Source of the DNA: Haloplanus natans DSM 17983
GTDB taxonomy: Archaea > Halobacteriota > Halobacteria > Halobacteriales > Haloferacaceae
Direction of reading: 5' to 3'
Length of the DNA: 64,000 nt
Assembly: GCF_000427685.1 (NCBI RefSeq)
Contig: NZ_KE386573.1
Coordinates: forward strand, 1,596,938 to 1,660,937
Shown: positions 8,148 through 16,410 of the stretch, one piece after another
Numbering within the stretch: position 1 is the first letter of the stretch
How the letters are laid out: every line of letters starts with the position of its first letter
Program-made: the position numbers and the translations under genes
Notes under the pieces: generated by a model
Told to the model about the DNA's origin: nothing
Databases searched by the model: none
The model's input: only the letters and a program-made list of their open reading frames with translations

Positions 8148-8816
8148 ATGGCCTTCACCGACGATCTTCAGTCCACTGCCGACGACCTGTGGAGCGCCAT
8201 CGTCGCTCACCCGATGTTGTCGCGGCTCGGCGACGGTACGCTCGAGACGGCCCCGTTCGAGTACTGGGTGCGACAGGACTACGTCTACCTCGTCGACTAC
8301 GCGCGGGTGTTCGCACACGGGGCGGCGTCGGCGCCGACGCTCGATCACATGGGCACGTTCGCCGAACTACTCTACGAGACGATCGACACGGAGATGGACC
8401 TGCACCGGGCCTACGCCGCCGAGTTCGACATTAGCGAGGCCGAACTGGAGGCCACGGAGCCGTCGCCGACGACCCAGGCCTATACGGATTTCCTCGTTCG
8501 CACGGCCGCCACGGGGACGTTCGGTGGCCTCGTCGCCGCCCTGTTGCCCTGTATGTGGGGGTTCAACGAGACGGCGAAACGGCTCGAAGCGGACGGGATG
8601 CCCGACGACGAACGCTACGCCGAGTGGATTCGGACCTACGCAGGCGAGGAGTTCTCGGAGCTCACGCGGTGGTGTATGGATCTGATGGACGAGGTGGCCG
8701 CGGACGCGACGGCGACGGATCGGGAGCGATATCGCGACCGGTTCGTCACGTCGGCGCGCTACGAGTATCGATTCTGGGACGCCGCGTGGAACCAGGAGGC
8801 GTGGACGGTCGGATGA
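8148..8816 (+). CDS. tenA: TenA-family protein (thiaminase II / aminopyrimidine aminohydrolase-like)
   Basis: TenA proteins hydrolyse damaged thiamine or formylaminopyrimidine so that the pyrimidine half can be salvaged. The 222-residue all-helical sequence has the family marks: FEYWVRQDYVYLVDYAR near residue 38, a cysteine at 135 in ALLPCMWGF (the position of the TenA nucleophile), YAEWIRTYAGEEF near 160 and the C-terminal RYEYRFWDAAWNQEAW with the conserved glutamate. The ATG at 8148 follows flpA by 45 bp. The next gene overlaps it by 4 bp. I see no convincing TPP riboswitch upstream. Substrate preference cannot be read from sequence alone. Confidence 0.9.
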   Translation: MAFTDDLQSTADDLWSAIVAHPMLSRLGDGTLETAPFEYWVRQDYVYLVDYARVFAHGAASAPTLDHMGTFAELLYETIDTEMDLHRAYAAEFDISEAELEATEPSPTTQAYTDFLVRTAATGTFGGLVAALLPCMWGFNETAKRLEADGMPDDERYAEWIRTYAGEEFSELTRWCMDLMDEVAADATATDRERYRDRFVTSARYEYRFWDAAWNQEAWTVG

Positions 8817-9085
8817 CGGCCGTCCGCGAACTCCACGACCATCTCGAAGCGACCGAGGAGCTTCCGGTCGAGCGGGGTGCGAGCGTGCGGCTGGGCGAGG
8901 CAGCGGCCATCGCGGCGGACCTCGTCGACGCCGACCTTCCGCGGGATGTCGTCGTCGAACGCGTCGGGAGAGTGGCGGCGCTCCTCGACGAGATAGAGAC
9001 GACGGGGAACGACGAGGCGGACCACCACGTCAGCGCCGCCGAACGGGTCGCCGAACGGATCGTTACGCGGCCGGAGGACGGTTGA
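8813..9085 (+). CDS. Small helical protein coupled to tenA (unknown)
   Basis: A 90-residue acidic, predicted all-helical protein that starts inside the tenA stop codon (ATGA overlap), so it is almost certainly co-translated. No catalytic or metal motif is visible. It consists of repeated amphipathic helices (VRELHDHLEATEEL, LGEAAAIAADLVDADL, VGRVAALLDEIETT). Function is unknown; coupling suggests a role linked to TenA or to the salvage pathway. Codon use matches the core genes. Confidence 0.75.
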   Translation: MTAVRELHDHLEATEELPVERGASVRLGEAAAIAADLVDADLPRDVVVERVGRVAALLDEIETTGNDEADHHVSAAERVAERIVTRPEDG

Positions 9086-9160
9086 GTGGCGGCTGTACAC
9101 ACCACCACGAGGTTGATATCGACGAGGCGCTTATGAAGTGCGCCGCGTCAGAGGCACGGT

Positions 9161-9204
9161 GCCGGCTGAGAGTCCCTCCTCTCTCGGCGGGCGCGGCGTT
9201 TTTT
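9161..9204 (+). terminator. Candidate intrinsic terminator (GC hairpin plus T-tract)
   Basis: A 12-bp stem (GCCGGCTGAGAG pairing with CTCTCGGCGGGC, one mismatch and one G-T pair) with an 8-nt loop, followed after 6 nt by six T residues (9199-9204). It lies about 75 nt after the nop5-flpA-tenA set. Confidence 0.6.
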
Positions 9205-9271
9205 GATCGTGACTCTCTCGATGGTTTCCCGTCCGTTCGGCGACGTACCACGCGATCCGACGGACCTGCTC

Positions 9272-9347
9272 ATAGTTGTAACTGTTTACCGGTGGTTCGC
9301 CGACCCGTTTTGGCGAACCACCGGTGGTGACTTACAATAAGCACTAT
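9272..9347. repeat. Stop-codon-abutting palindromic repeat, copy 2
   Basis: A nested palindrome with central arms ACCGGTGGTTCGCC and GGCGAACCACCGGT around a short loop. Its right end, CACTAT, finishes on the first base of the TCA that is the complement of the PadR gene's stop codon, so on the minus strand it begins with the last base of TGA. The left outer arm is shorter than the right one (ATAGTTGTAAC against ATAGTGCTTATTGTAAG), indicating a small deletion. Confidence 0.85.
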
Positions 9348-9646
9348 CAGGCCGGCGTCGCTTCTTCGATCAGGTCCGCGACGTACTGATCTTCCCACTC
9401 CCGACGCGCTTCGAGTTCGCGTCGCCCACGACGTGTCAGCGTGTAGTAGTTCGTGCGTCGGTCACGTTGACCCTTGTCGATGAGGCCTTTTTCGACGAGC
9501 GTGTCGAGATTCGGATACAGTCGACCGTGATGGATCTCGCTCTCGTAGTAATCTTCGAGCTCCTCCTTGATTGCCAGTCCGTGGGGTTCGTCGAGGCCGG
9601 CGATCACGTACAGGAGATCTCGTTGGAAGCCGGTCAGGTCATGCAT
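9347..9646 (-). CDS. PadR-family transcriptional regulator
   Basis: Winged-helix regulator of about 99 residues. It begins MHDLTGFQRDLLYVIAGLDEPHG, followed by the recognition region (LAIKEELEDYYESEIHHGRLYPNLDTLVEKGLI) and a beta-wing (GQRDRRTNYYTLTRRGRREL). The SEIHHGRLYPNLDTL core is the PadR signature. The ATG at 9646 is preferred to one five codons upstream, since homologues commonly start MHDLTGFQ. The gene is monocistronic; effector and target are unknown. Its stop codon abuts a palindromic repeat. Confidence 0.92.
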   Translation of the reverse strand: MHDLTGFQRDLLYVIAGLDEPHGLAIKEELEDYYESEIHHGRLYPNLDTLVEKGLIDKGQRDRRTNYYTLTRRGRRELEARREWEDQYVADLIEEATPA

Positions 9647-10114
9647 CGTCAATAAGATCATTGTATCTCGATACTTATATGTCTGTCGCGGAGGGACACG
9701 ATTTCCTTCGGTCGACCAAAATTCGGCTCGTAGTGGCGTCGCGGTGTGGGAACGCCCGTGATGCTCGTTCGGCGACCTTCCATGACACGGCGGCGTGACG
9801 GCACAACGTCACCGTCCGTTGATACTGCTACGTTCGATGAGAAATCGGACCGAAAGAACCCGCAACCGGGCCACTCGTCGGAACGGGCCACGGTGTCGTG
9901 CGGTCGGTCGGTGACACTGTGTCAGAGGCCGGTCGATGCCAACGACCGAGGGCGGATACGGCGTATCATAGCCTAATCGTATCGGTTCAATTAATCGATT
10001 TCACCCGCCAGGAGTCGACGATCGATACGGAGTATTTATCATAAATTCTATATTAATGTCGCCGCCGGACGCGGTCCACGACTTATTTAATCGGCGGCGT
10101 CGAACGATGCGCCG
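9647..10114. other. Intergenic region between padR and gshA
   Basis: About 470 bp with no convincing gene. Short open frames such as 9658-9891 on the minus strand lack family features. The last 120 bp are AT-rich and contain the gshA promoter. The part next to padR (9655-9700) is also AT-rich and should hold the padR promoter. Confidence 0.6.
10083..10090 (+). promoter_or_regulatory. TATA box of gshA
   Basis: TTATTTAA located 25-32 nt before the ATG at 10115, the spacing expected for a leaderless haloarchaeal transcript. Confidence 0.7.
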
Positions 10115-11194
10115 ATGGATCTCGGGTCCCGGGACGCGTTCGCGCGGATGGGTACGCTCGGCATCGAGGAGGAGTTCTACGTCGTCGACGACGTGGGGCG
10201 GCCAACTCCCGGCATCGACGACCTGATCTACGGGAGCGAGCCACCGGAACCGCTGGTCGACCGCCTCGATCACGAACTGTTCCAGTTCACGATCGAGACG
10301 CAGACGCCGCTAATCGAGCGACTGGGCGACGCTGGCGACGAACTGGCCCGGGTTCGAGCGGCACTGCTCGACCACGCGACCGACCACGGTTACCGGGTCG
10401 CCGCCGCCGGCCTCCATCCTTCCGCGAAGTGGCGGGAACTCGATCACGCGACCAAACCCCGCTACCGTGCCCAGCTCGACCGCATCCAGTATCCGCAACA
10501 CCGGAACACCACCGCTGGCCTGCACGTCCACGTCGGCGTCGACGACGCCGACAAGGCGACGTGGATCGCCAACCGCCTCCGCTGGTATCTCCCCCCGATT
10601 CTCGCCCTTTCGGCCAACTCCCCGTTCTGGAACGGCTTCGACACCGGTCTCGCCTCGGCCCGCGCGAAGGTGTTCGAGAACCTGCCCAACACCGGCATCC
10701 CGACCGCATTCGAGGACTTCGAAGCCTACCAGCGCTTCGAACGGCAGATGGTCGAAACCGGTTCGATCAACGATCGGGGCGAACTCTGGTACGACGTGCG
10801 CCCGCACACCGGCCACGGCACCGTCGAAGTACGCACGCCGGACGCCCAGTCCGATTCCGACTCCGTCCTCGCCATCGTCGAGTACGTCCACGCGCTCGTC
10901 CTCGATTTGGCCGACCGCTACGCCGACGGCGAGTCCCTACCGGCGCTCCGTCGGGAACTTCTGGACGAGAACAAGTGGCGCGCCATGCGCTACGGCCACG
11001 ACGCCGAGTTCGTCACCCGTACGGGCGAGGATACGGTGTCGCTGGGAACCCTCGTCGACCGCGAATGTGACCGCCTCGGCGTCGACGGACTCCGTGATCT
11101 GTACGAAGCCCCGAGCGGCGCCGCGAGACAGCGACGGATCCACGACGAGGGCGGCCACGAGGCGCTCCGCGAATCGCTGCTCCTCGCTCGCTGA
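10115..11194 (+). CDS. gshA: Glutamate--cysteine ligase (haloarchaeal GshA)
   Basis: Makes gamma-glutamylcysteine, the main low-molecular-weight thiol of haloarchaea, from glutamate, cysteine and ATP. The 359-residue protein belongs to the YbdK/GCS2 family: [14 protein letters not shown] at residues 12-25 carries the metal-binding glutamates, with [11 protein letters not shown] near 130, [20 protein letters not shown] near 165, the [19 protein letters not shown] strand near 225 and the C-terminal [10 protein letters not shown]. The ATG at 10115 sits 25 nt after a TATA box, so it is probably leaderless. Length is normal for the family. The HTH gene follows after 49 bp and may or may not be co-transcribed. 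Confidence 0.95.
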   Translation: MDLGSRDAFARMGTLGIEEEFYVVDDVGRPTPGIDDLIYGSEPPEPLVDRLDHELFQFTIETQTPLIERLGDAGDELARVRAALLDHATDHGYRVAAAGLHPSAKWRELDHATKPRYRAQLDRIQYPQHRNTTAGLHVHVGVDDADKATWIANRLRWYLPPILALSANSPFWNGFDTGLASARAKVFENLPNTGIPTAFEDFEAYQRFERQMVETGSINDRGELWYDVRPHTGHGTVEVRTPDAQSDSDSVLAIVEYVHALVLDLADRYADGESLPALRRELLDENKWRAMRYGHDAEFVTRTGEDTVSLGTLVDRECDRLGVDGLRDLYEAPSGAARQRRIHDEGGHEALRESLLLAR

Positions 11195-11243
11195 CCGGGG
11201 AAGGGTTTTTATCCGCCGCGTTCTGACCTACTGCAGAGAACAC

Positions 11244-11786
11244 ATGTCTGACGGTAACGGGTCCGAGAGTCTCGACGTCGACGAGGGATCGGACATAGAC
11301 GGCGACGCATCCGACAGCTTGGTGGAGCCAGGCGATGACGAGGGCGTCTCGGCGCGCGATCGGCTAGAGGCCGAAGCCGACCGGGCGGTCACGGAGTTCG
11401 ACGAGAGCGTCGTCGACCTGTTGGCGTGGGTGCTCGACACGGAGACCCGTGCACGCATCTACGTCTACCTCCGACAGCATCCGAACTCGACGAGCGACGA
11501 GGTGGCCGATGGAACTGGCCTCTATCCCAGTACGGTCCGCGAAGCGCTGGCACAGCTCCACGACGAGGGGACCGTCGACCGGCACAAACGCGAGAGTGCG
11601 GGCGCCGGCAACAACCCCTACGAGTACGAGGCAATCGCCCCGAGCGCGCTCGTCCGCGGCGTCGTCGGCCAGGTTCAAGAGCAGTTGAACGCGGTGTTCA
11701 ACCTCGATCGAGAACTCGGCGATACGGACGAGGACGCAGCCGAAACCGAACCGGTTCGCATCACCGTCGAAGACGACGAGGAGTGA
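11244..11786 (+). CDS. Winged-helix transcriptional regulator (ArsR/TrmB-like)
   Basis: A 180-residue protein with a very acidic, probably disordered N-terminus (1-40), a helix at 45-65, and a winged helix-turn-helix at about 70-125 (TETRARIYVYLRQHPNSTSDEVADGTGLYPSTVREALAQLHDEGTVDRHK). A wing follows (GNNPYEYEAIAPSALV), then a helix that may dimerise (VVGQVQEQLNAVFNLDREL) and an acidic tail. This is the layout of many haloarchaeal HTH proteins of unknown target. A T-rich box (TTTTTAT near 11205) lies about 33 nt before the ATG at 11244, so it probably has its own promoter. The stop codon runs into palindromic repeat copy 3. Confidence 0.88.
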   Translation: MSDGNGSESLDVDEGSDIDGDASDSLVEPGDDEGVSARDRLEAEADRAVTEFDESVVDLLAWVLDTETRARIYVYLRQHPNSTSDEVADGTGLYPSTVREALAQLHDEGTVDRHKRESAGAGNNPYEYEAIAPSALVRGVVGQVQEQLNAVFNLDRELGDTDEDAAETEPVRITVEDDEE

Positions 11787-11867
11787 TACTGTTTATCGTA
11801 ACTGTTTACGGGTAGTTCGCCAGAACGGGTCGGCGAACCACCGGAGATGACTTACAGTAATCACTAT
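11786..11867. repeat. Stop-codon-abutting palindromic repeat, copy 3
   Basis: An 82-bp nested palindrome that starts on the A of the TGA ending the HTH gene. Central arms are GGTAGTTCGCC and GGCGAACCACC. Outer arms are ATACTGTTTATCGTAA and TTACAGTAATCACTAT. It is clearly homologous to copy 2 (shared ACTGTTTAC and GGCGAACCACCGG blocks) and to copy 1 in its outer blocks. Confidence 0.85.
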
Positions 11868-11928
11868 GGGGCGGCCGGCCGCCGCCCGAGCCGACCCGTT
11901 TAAGTCGCACGGATTCGTGGCCCCGGAC

Positions 11929-12411
11929 ATGAAGGTCGCGCTTGGTGGAACGTTCGATCCGATTCACGACGGACACCGAGCGCTGTTCGAACGTGCGTTC
12001 GAACTCGGCGACGTGACCGTCGGCCTCACCAGCGACGAACTCGCCCCGGAGACGCGTCACGAACCGCGGCGCGTCCGGCCGTTCGAGGAGCGTCGGGCCA
12101 CCCTCGAAGCCGAACTCGAATCCTTCGCGACGGCCGCCGACCGCGAGTTCGCGGTACGAGCGCTCGAGGAACCGACGGGTATCGCGACCGAACCGGGGTT
12201 CGACGCCATCGTCGTCTCGCCCGACACCCACGATGGCGCCGAGCGGATCAACGAAATCCGGACGGAGCGAGGGCTCGATCCGCTCCAGGTCGAACTGGTC
12301 GACTACGTCCCCGCCGAGGACGGCGAGCGCATCTCCTCGACGCGAATCGTCCGCGGCGAGATAGACGCCCACGGCAACCTCACGCCCGAGCGAACGCCCG
12401 GGACCGAGTGA
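11929..12411 (+). CDS. coaD: Phosphopantetheine adenylyltransferase (archaeal CoaD)
   Basis: Transfers AMP from ATP to 4'-phosphopantetheine, the penultimate step of coenzyme A synthesis. It is a nucleotidyltransferase of 160 residues with the family motif at the N-terminus (MKVALGGTFDPIHDGH, with the HxGH-type pair H14/H17) and the C-terminal ISSTRIV motif. VGLTSDELAPETR and VVSPDTHDGAERINEIR are typical of the archaeal form. The ATG at 11929 is chosen because the Rossmann strand begins at once, and a TTTAAG box lies about 27 nt before it, giving a leaderless mRNA. An upstream in-frame start at 11866 would overlap the repeat. Confidence 0.95.
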   Translation: MKVALGGTFDPIHDGHRALFERAFELGDVTVGLTSDELAPETRHEPRRVRPFEERRATLEAELESFATAADREFAVRALEEPTGIATEPGFDAIVVSPDTHDGAERINEIRTERGLDPLQVELVDYVPAEDGERISSTRIVRGEIDAHGNLTPERTPGTE

Positions 12412-12426
12412 GCAGGGCCGTACCGA

Positions 12427-12735
12427 CTACCACTCCGGCGGCTGGAATCCGGACTCCTTCAACAACGCCTTCCAGCGGTTCTGCACGCTCAGTCGTGTCA
12501 CGTCCATCGCCTCGGCGACGGCGCCCTGGGGCCGTTCCTCGCCCGCGATCAACGCCCCGGCGTAGAGGCTCGCGGCCGCCACGGCCGGCTTCGAGCGCTC
12601 CTCGCTCGGCACGTTCGAACAGAACAGGTCGACGGCGTTCGACCGTGCCTCGCTCCCCAGGTCCAGGCCGTCGGCGGCGCGGGTGAGTCGGGCCACCCAC
12701 TCCTCGTTGTCGATGCGGTCCCGCGCCCGGTACAT
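12427..12735 (-). CDS. TFB-related protein with a single cyclin-like repeat
   Basis: A 102-residue protein resembling one cyclin box of TFB: IDNEEWVARLTRAADGL, then SKPAVAAASLYAGALIAGEERPQGAVAEAMDVTRLSVQNRWKALL, which matches the repeat where TFB contacts TBP and BRE. The zinc ribbon and second repeat are absent. Such mini-TFBs are widespread in haloarchaea; whether they modulate transcription initiation is unknown. The ATG at 12735 lies 22-31 nt from a strong TATA box, so the mRNA is leaderless. It is convergent with coaD (15-bp gap) and next to the tRNA integration site. Confidence 0.85.
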   Translation of the reverse strand: MYRARDRIDNEEWVARLTRAADGLDLGSEARSNAVDLFCSNVPSEERSKPAVAAASLYAGALIAGEERPQGAVAEAMDVTRLSVQNRWKALLKESGFQPPEW

Positions 12736-12756
12736 GCCGGGGTCGAGGGGTGCGAG

Positions 12757-12766
12757 ATATTTAAAT
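12757..12766 (-). promoter_or_regulatory. TATA box of the mini-TFB gene
   Basis: ATATTTAAAT on the boundary between the mini-TFB gene and tRNA-Leu, 22-31 nt upstream of the minus-strand ATG at 12735. Confidence 0.65.
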
Positions 12767-12816
12767 CACGCCCGGAGCGACAGCTACTTGACCGTCTCGA
12801 CGGCACATGCAATCGA

Positions 12817-12901
12817 GCGCGGGTAGCCAAGCCAGGTCAACGGCGCAGCGCTTAGGACGCTGTCCCGTAGGGGTCCGCCGGTTCAAATCCGGTCCCGCGC
12901 A
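12817..12901 (+). tRNA. tRNA-Leu (anticodon TAG)
   Basis: An 85-nt class II tRNA. The acceptor stem pairs GCGCGGG with CCCGCGC plus discriminator A. The anticodon stem CAGCG/CGCTG encloses the loop CTTAGGA, giving anticodon TAG. A long variable arm follows, then the T arm GCCGG-TTCAAAT-CCGGT. CCA is not encoded. Its 3' part is duplicated at 42034-42085, marking it as the attachment site of the integrated element. Confidence 0.95.
12850..12901 (+). repeat. attL: tRNA-Leu 3' part
   Basis: 52 bp from the anticodon-loop region to the discriminator base, identical to 42034-42085 except for one base in the T loop (TTCAAAT here, TTCGAAT there). The tRNA remains complete on this side. Confidence 0.9.
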
Positions 12902-12957
12902 TCAGAAACCGCGTTTACAGGCGTTGTAACGCTCGTTTTTGCCTCGGCTGGTACGCA

Positions 12958-14124
12958 ATGGAAAACGAGCTACCTTTGACACTCTCGCGCTGTCCAGAGA
13001 TGGAGGGTGCGGAGATCGACCTCGATCGTGGAATAGTGGTAATACCGAAATCGCACGAGGGCTGGCTGAACAACAAGCAATTTATCAACTACAGACAACA
13101 CCGCGTCCGATTCTTGTCATGGCTGTGGAATGTTGGGAAGGATACTGAGAGTGCGACTGGCTACTCAGAGTACACAGTCTACGGAACTGCGTATCGAACT
13201 GCTCGCTTCGATAAGTGGCGGTGGGAGCACTGTGGCGGCTACTCGATGCCGCCGTCAGAGGACGAGGCGCAGGCGTTCGTGGAGTGGCTGGCGTTCGAGT
13301 ACGATCAATCGGAGACGGCGAAAGGGAAGCTACAGGAGGGCGTCAGGCGGTACAACAAGTGGCTCCGACACGAGAAGAACTACGACGAGTGGGAGTACGA
13401 CTACCGGTTCGACAGTTCCGGTGGAAACCATCAGCCACAGGACTTCCTGTCGCGTGAGGAGCGACAGAAGATACGCCAAGCCGTTCTCACCATCGGAGAG
13501 ATTCCATCTCCAGGAGACGTACACGGCGACGAACGCGAGGGGTGGCTTACCCATCTGGGTCATCTGCTGAACAAACCTCGGGATGCGATTAACGACGATG
13601 ACTGGGAGACGATCGAGGGTTGGAAGGAACCATCGTTGGTGAGTGCAAGCCTCGATACTGGCCTCCGACCGGCTGAGGTGCGTAATGCCTCTATCCACTG
13701 GGTGGACGTACAGAACAGCGTCTTGCGTATTCCGAAGGAGGATTCCTCAAAGAACGTCGGTAACTGGACAGTCAGCCTGAAAGATGAGACGACGGCCTAT
13801 CTCGAACGGTGGTTAGACGAACGTGAGCGGTACGACCACTACGACGATACCGATGCGATTTGGCTCACCGCTCGCGGTAACCGCTACGGATCAAAGAGTC
13901 TCCGTCGACTTCTCCACCGTCTCTGCGACGAGGCGGGGATCGAGACCGCGAATCGGAAGATGAGTTGGTACACGATCCGTCACAGTGTCGGGACGTACAT
14001 GGCCAAAGAGCGGGGGTTAGCTGCGGCAAAGGCCCAGCTTCGACATCGGAATCCGATGACGACGATGAAGTACGATCAAGTGCCGGTGGAAGATCGGCGA
14101 GACGCGCTTGATCGGATGGGATAG
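12958..14124 (+). CDS. Tyrosine recombinase (integrase)
   Basis: Site-specific recombinase of 388 residues that most likely integrates and excises the 29-kb element at tRNA-Leu. An N-terminal core-binding domain (about 30-150) precedes the catalytic domain with R237 (DTGLRPAEVR), a lysine in the beta-hairpin (RIPKEDSSKN), R341 (SWYTIRHSVGTYM), H363 (LRHRNPMTTMKY) and the nucleophile Y372. Box II has tyrosine where bacterial enzymes have histidine, a substitution seen in archaeal recombinases. The gene is intact and is not split by integration, so it is of the pNOB8 rather than SSV type. It starts 57 bp after the tRNA. Confidence 0.93.
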   Translation: MENELPLTLSRCPEMEGAEIDLDRGIVVIPKSHEGWLNNKQFINYRQHRVRFLSWLWNVGKDTESATGYSEYTVYGTAYRTARFDKWRWEHCGGYSMPPSEDEAQAFVEWLAFEYDQSETAKGKLQEGVRRYNKWLRHEKNYDEWEYDYRFDSSGGNHQPQDFLSREERQKIRQAVLTIGEIPSPGDVHGDEREGWLTHLGHLLNKPRDAINDDDWETIEGWKEPSLVSASLDTGLRPAEVRNASIHWVDVQNSVLRIPKEDSSKNVGNWTVSLKDETTAYLERWLDERERYDHYDDTDAIWLTARGNRYGSKSLRRLLHRLCDEAGIETANRKMSWYTIRHSVGTYMAKERGLAAAKAQLRHRNPMTTMKYDQVPVEDRRDALDRMG

Positions 14125-14265
14125 CAAGGGTCGGCGGAGAGCAGGGCTCCGCTGGTGGTGGCACCCGCCCCCCCTATTCGGGCTGTGGGTTCGACTACAT
14201 CTTCAGACGGTCTCAATGTCGGTGACAACCACAACTCTCCTAACACTCCCTTCTCTCTCAGTCGT

Positions 14266-14760
14266 ATGGAGTATCGGCCTCTAACGGATCATCAGAAGGG
14301 CGGGATTAGTGAAGCTATCGTGACGACACATCGCTACGAGATGTACGATGTCTTCGGAGAGTGGGCTGTCGATGATCTTCGTGAACACGAGGGTGAACCG
14401 GTCACCGCATCCGACGACGTTCGTGTCCGCCAACGGGAACTGGAGAAATGGGATAAGAGACTTGCAGGGGATGACGACGAGTACACTTGGATGCCTGATT
14501 GTCGATACGAAGTTACTGTTTTGACCCGTCAGACCGACCTCGGTGATGGGGAGAAGCTACGAATGGGTCCTCCCAGCTATAACTATCTCTTTGAGGTCAA
14601 GACGGGCCAGTACGGATCTCTGAAACGTGATCAGCGGGACGTAATGGAGGCCATTGAGGCTGCGGAGGATCGAATTATTCCGGTGCGCGTTCGTGTAGAC
14701 GTTTCAAAGCTACCAGACAAGTACGGGATTCATTTTACCCGAATACACGGACGGCACTGA
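14266..14760 (+). CDS. Putative PD-(D/E)XK-type nuclease-fold protein
   Basis: A 164-residue soluble protein. The clue to function is YNYLFEVKTGQYGSLKRDQRDVMEA (E110 and K112), the E-x-K strand and following helix of a PD-(D/E)XK fold. A candidate upstream acidic residue lies at residue 78 in WMPDCRYEV. The family is not recognised further. The ATG at 14266 (MEYRPLTDHQKGG) is preferred because the preceding 37 residues of the longer frame have poor codon use. It is co-directional with the integrase and 141 bp after it. A role in element maintenance or host DNA processing is inference. Confidence 0.65.
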   Translation: MEYRPLTDHQKGGISEAIVTTHRYEMYDVFGEWAVDDLREHEGEPVTASDDVRVRQRELEKWDKRLAGDDDEYTWMPDCRYEVTVLTRQTDLGDGEKLRMGPPSYNYLFEVKTGQYGSLKRDQRDVMEAIEAAEDRIIPVRVRVDVSKLPDKYGIHFTRIHGRH

Positions 14761-14855
14761 CTCTCACCAAGTCTCAATCTCCTCACAGTCCGGAGGCCAT
14801 CCGGCTTGAAAATACTCTGGACCTTGCTACTGCATTCAAGTTAGATAGGTCAGAT

Positions 14856-15497
14856 TCAACATCCTCCGTCTTCGGAGAGGATGCTGCTCGTACAACCACA
14901 AGAGCTGCTGGATCGATCTCTTGGTTCTCCATGAACACCAGAGTCATACCGTTCAGTTACCCACTCTACAAGTTCACCTAACTGTTCAGTTGGCTTTTTT
15001 CGGCCGGAACGGCTCGAGCTTTGGTATCCCTTAATCACCTTGTCGCGGAGAGATGACGGTAACTCCGGACCCTCATCACCGAAGTACCAGAAACGACGGG
15101 ACACGAGAACACCGGTTGATTTGAGATCCTTCTTGCGGCATTCATCATCATCGTGGGCGGGAGGATTCTCAACTTGGACTATTGCTCCCTCGTCGTTCCG
15201 GTAGTAGATATTGTCACCGACGGGGTCATTTTCCGGCTTCTTGAAATCAAATCGCCCGCTACGGTAGTATTCATCGTACGTTATCTTCTCGTCCACCTCC
15301 ATGAGGTACGTAATGCGTTCTTCTCCGGCATCTTGCGGATTCGTTCCAAGTATCCAGTCTCCTTCCTTAGCCTCGTCTCGGATCACTTGCTTACAGGTAG
15401 CTAAGGTGCAAACTCCCCCAGTTACATTTGGTGCGAACCCTGTATCTACCGCCACAACGTATGAGTGGAGTTCCGCATTACTCGTCGCAGTTGACAT
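14856..15497 (-). CDS. Nmad2-like protein (nucleotide modification associated domain 2)
   Basis: 213 residues. The N-terminal half matches the Nmad2 family: SYVVAVDTGFAPNVTGG, then CTLATCKQVIRDEAKEGDWILGT, a middle segment with YLMEVDEKITYDEYY, and a C-terminal half with STGVLVSRRFWYFGDEG. Nmad proteins were predicted by comparative genomics to act with base-modifying or nucleotide-hypermodifying systems of phages and mobile elements; biochemical function is unproven. The last 20 residues (SSSSCGCTSSILSEDGGC) look like an added tail or a frameshifted end. The ATG at 15497 is clear. It is transcribed with the DEDDy exonuclease-like gene upstream, 97 bp away. Confidence 0.75.
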   Translation of the reverse strand: MSTATSNAELHSYVVAVDTGFAPNVTGGVCTLATCKQVIRDEAKEGDWILGTNPQDAGEERITYLMEVDEKITYDEYYRSGRFDFKKPENDPVGDNIYYRNDEGAIVQVENPPAHDDDECRKKDLKSTGVLVSRRFWYFGDEGPELPSSLRDKVIKGYQSSSRSGRKKPTEQLGELVEWVTERYDSGVHGEPRDRSSSSCGCTSSILSEDGGC

Positions 15498-15594
15498 CGG
15501 ACTCCAGAGAACGGATTAAGCGGGTAAGTAGTTGCTGGCCGACAGTAACTACTCTACTCAAGATTTGAGTTGTAGAGTCGTAGTTCGTAGATCT

Positions 15595-16242
15595 TTAGCG
15601 GCGTCCCGCATCCGCTTCATACAGCACGAGATTCCCTTCGACGTCAGCCATCGTGTACCGATGAATGATCTGGTCGAACTCCTCAACGCGCTCCCAGTCT
15701 CCGTCTTCGACCGCCTGCAAGTACTCCGGGGCCAGAGATTCACCGAACATCGTATTGGTGAGCTCCTCTCCACGCCACTCGGTCGGTTCGACGGTGATGC
15801 CGTGAGACGACAGGACTTCCTCGAGACTGGGCCACTTCTGTCCCACTTCGTCGGCGTGTTCTTTCCGTGGGAGGAAGCGGTCGATGTGATGGTCCGCACA
15901 GGACAGCTCTGGCCTCTGATCGAACGAGAGGCGGTCGATACGCTCGCGGAGGTAGGGGAGATCGAACTCTTTGCCGTTGTACGTCACCAGGGCACGGGGC
16001 TCGAAGTCGTTGATCCGCTCGAACGCCCGCCGGATTAGCGTCCGTTCACAGCCCATCGCTCCTCCATAGGTTAGAACGTCGACCGACTGGTGTTGGTTGA
16101 GTTCGTCATATAGTCCAACGCCTATTGCTACCGTCTGGCTCGTCGTCGGGTCTATCCCACTGGTTTCGATGTCGAGGCTGGCATACCGAGTTATGATGTT
16201 CTCTGGAGACAGTTGATGTTTCCAAGTTCCTGTCGTAGCCAT
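15595..16242 (-). CDS. RNase H-like DEDDy 3'-5' exonuclease-fold protein
   Basis: A 215-residue protein of the DnaQ/YprB superfamily. Exo I is SLDIETSG (D24 and E26), Exo II lies in ALVTYNGKEFDLPYLRER, and Exo III is IIHRYTMADVEGNLVLY (tyrosine and aspartate of the DEDDy type). This points to a metal-dependent 3'-5' nuclease acting on DNA or RNA. The ATG at 16242 (MATTGTWKHQ) is chosen; an in-frame alternative at 16290 would add 16 residues. The Nmad2-like gene follows 97 bp downstream in the same direction, so they may act together on modified or foreign nucleic acid (inference). Confidence 0.82.
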   Translation of the reverse strand: MATTGTWKHQLSPENIITRYASLDIETSGIDPTTSQTVAIGVGLYDELNQHQSVDVLTYGGAMGCERTLIRRAFERINDFEPRALVTYNGKEFDLPYLRERIDRLSFDQRPELSCADHHIDRFLPRKEHADEVGQKWPSLEEVLSSHGITVEPTEWRGEELTNTMFGESLAPEYLQAVEDGDWERVEEFDQIIHRYTMADVEGNLVLYEADAGRR

Positions 16243-16410
16243 ACCTATATCACAGTGCCCACGGACATCAATCTGTTTAATTCCAAACAAGTACGTATCT
16301 TATCAGAAATGTATCCTGCAGGAAGGCTGTGGGAGTTAAGTTGATGATCAAACTGCTATCTCTGTCTTAATATAAGAAATCTTATACTTGTATCACGTCT
16401 ATCTCTAATC

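Noticed and set aside
9658-9891. A 77-codon minus-strand gene upstream of padR
   Set aside because: No family features, basic Arg-rich composition and overlap with the probable padR promoter.
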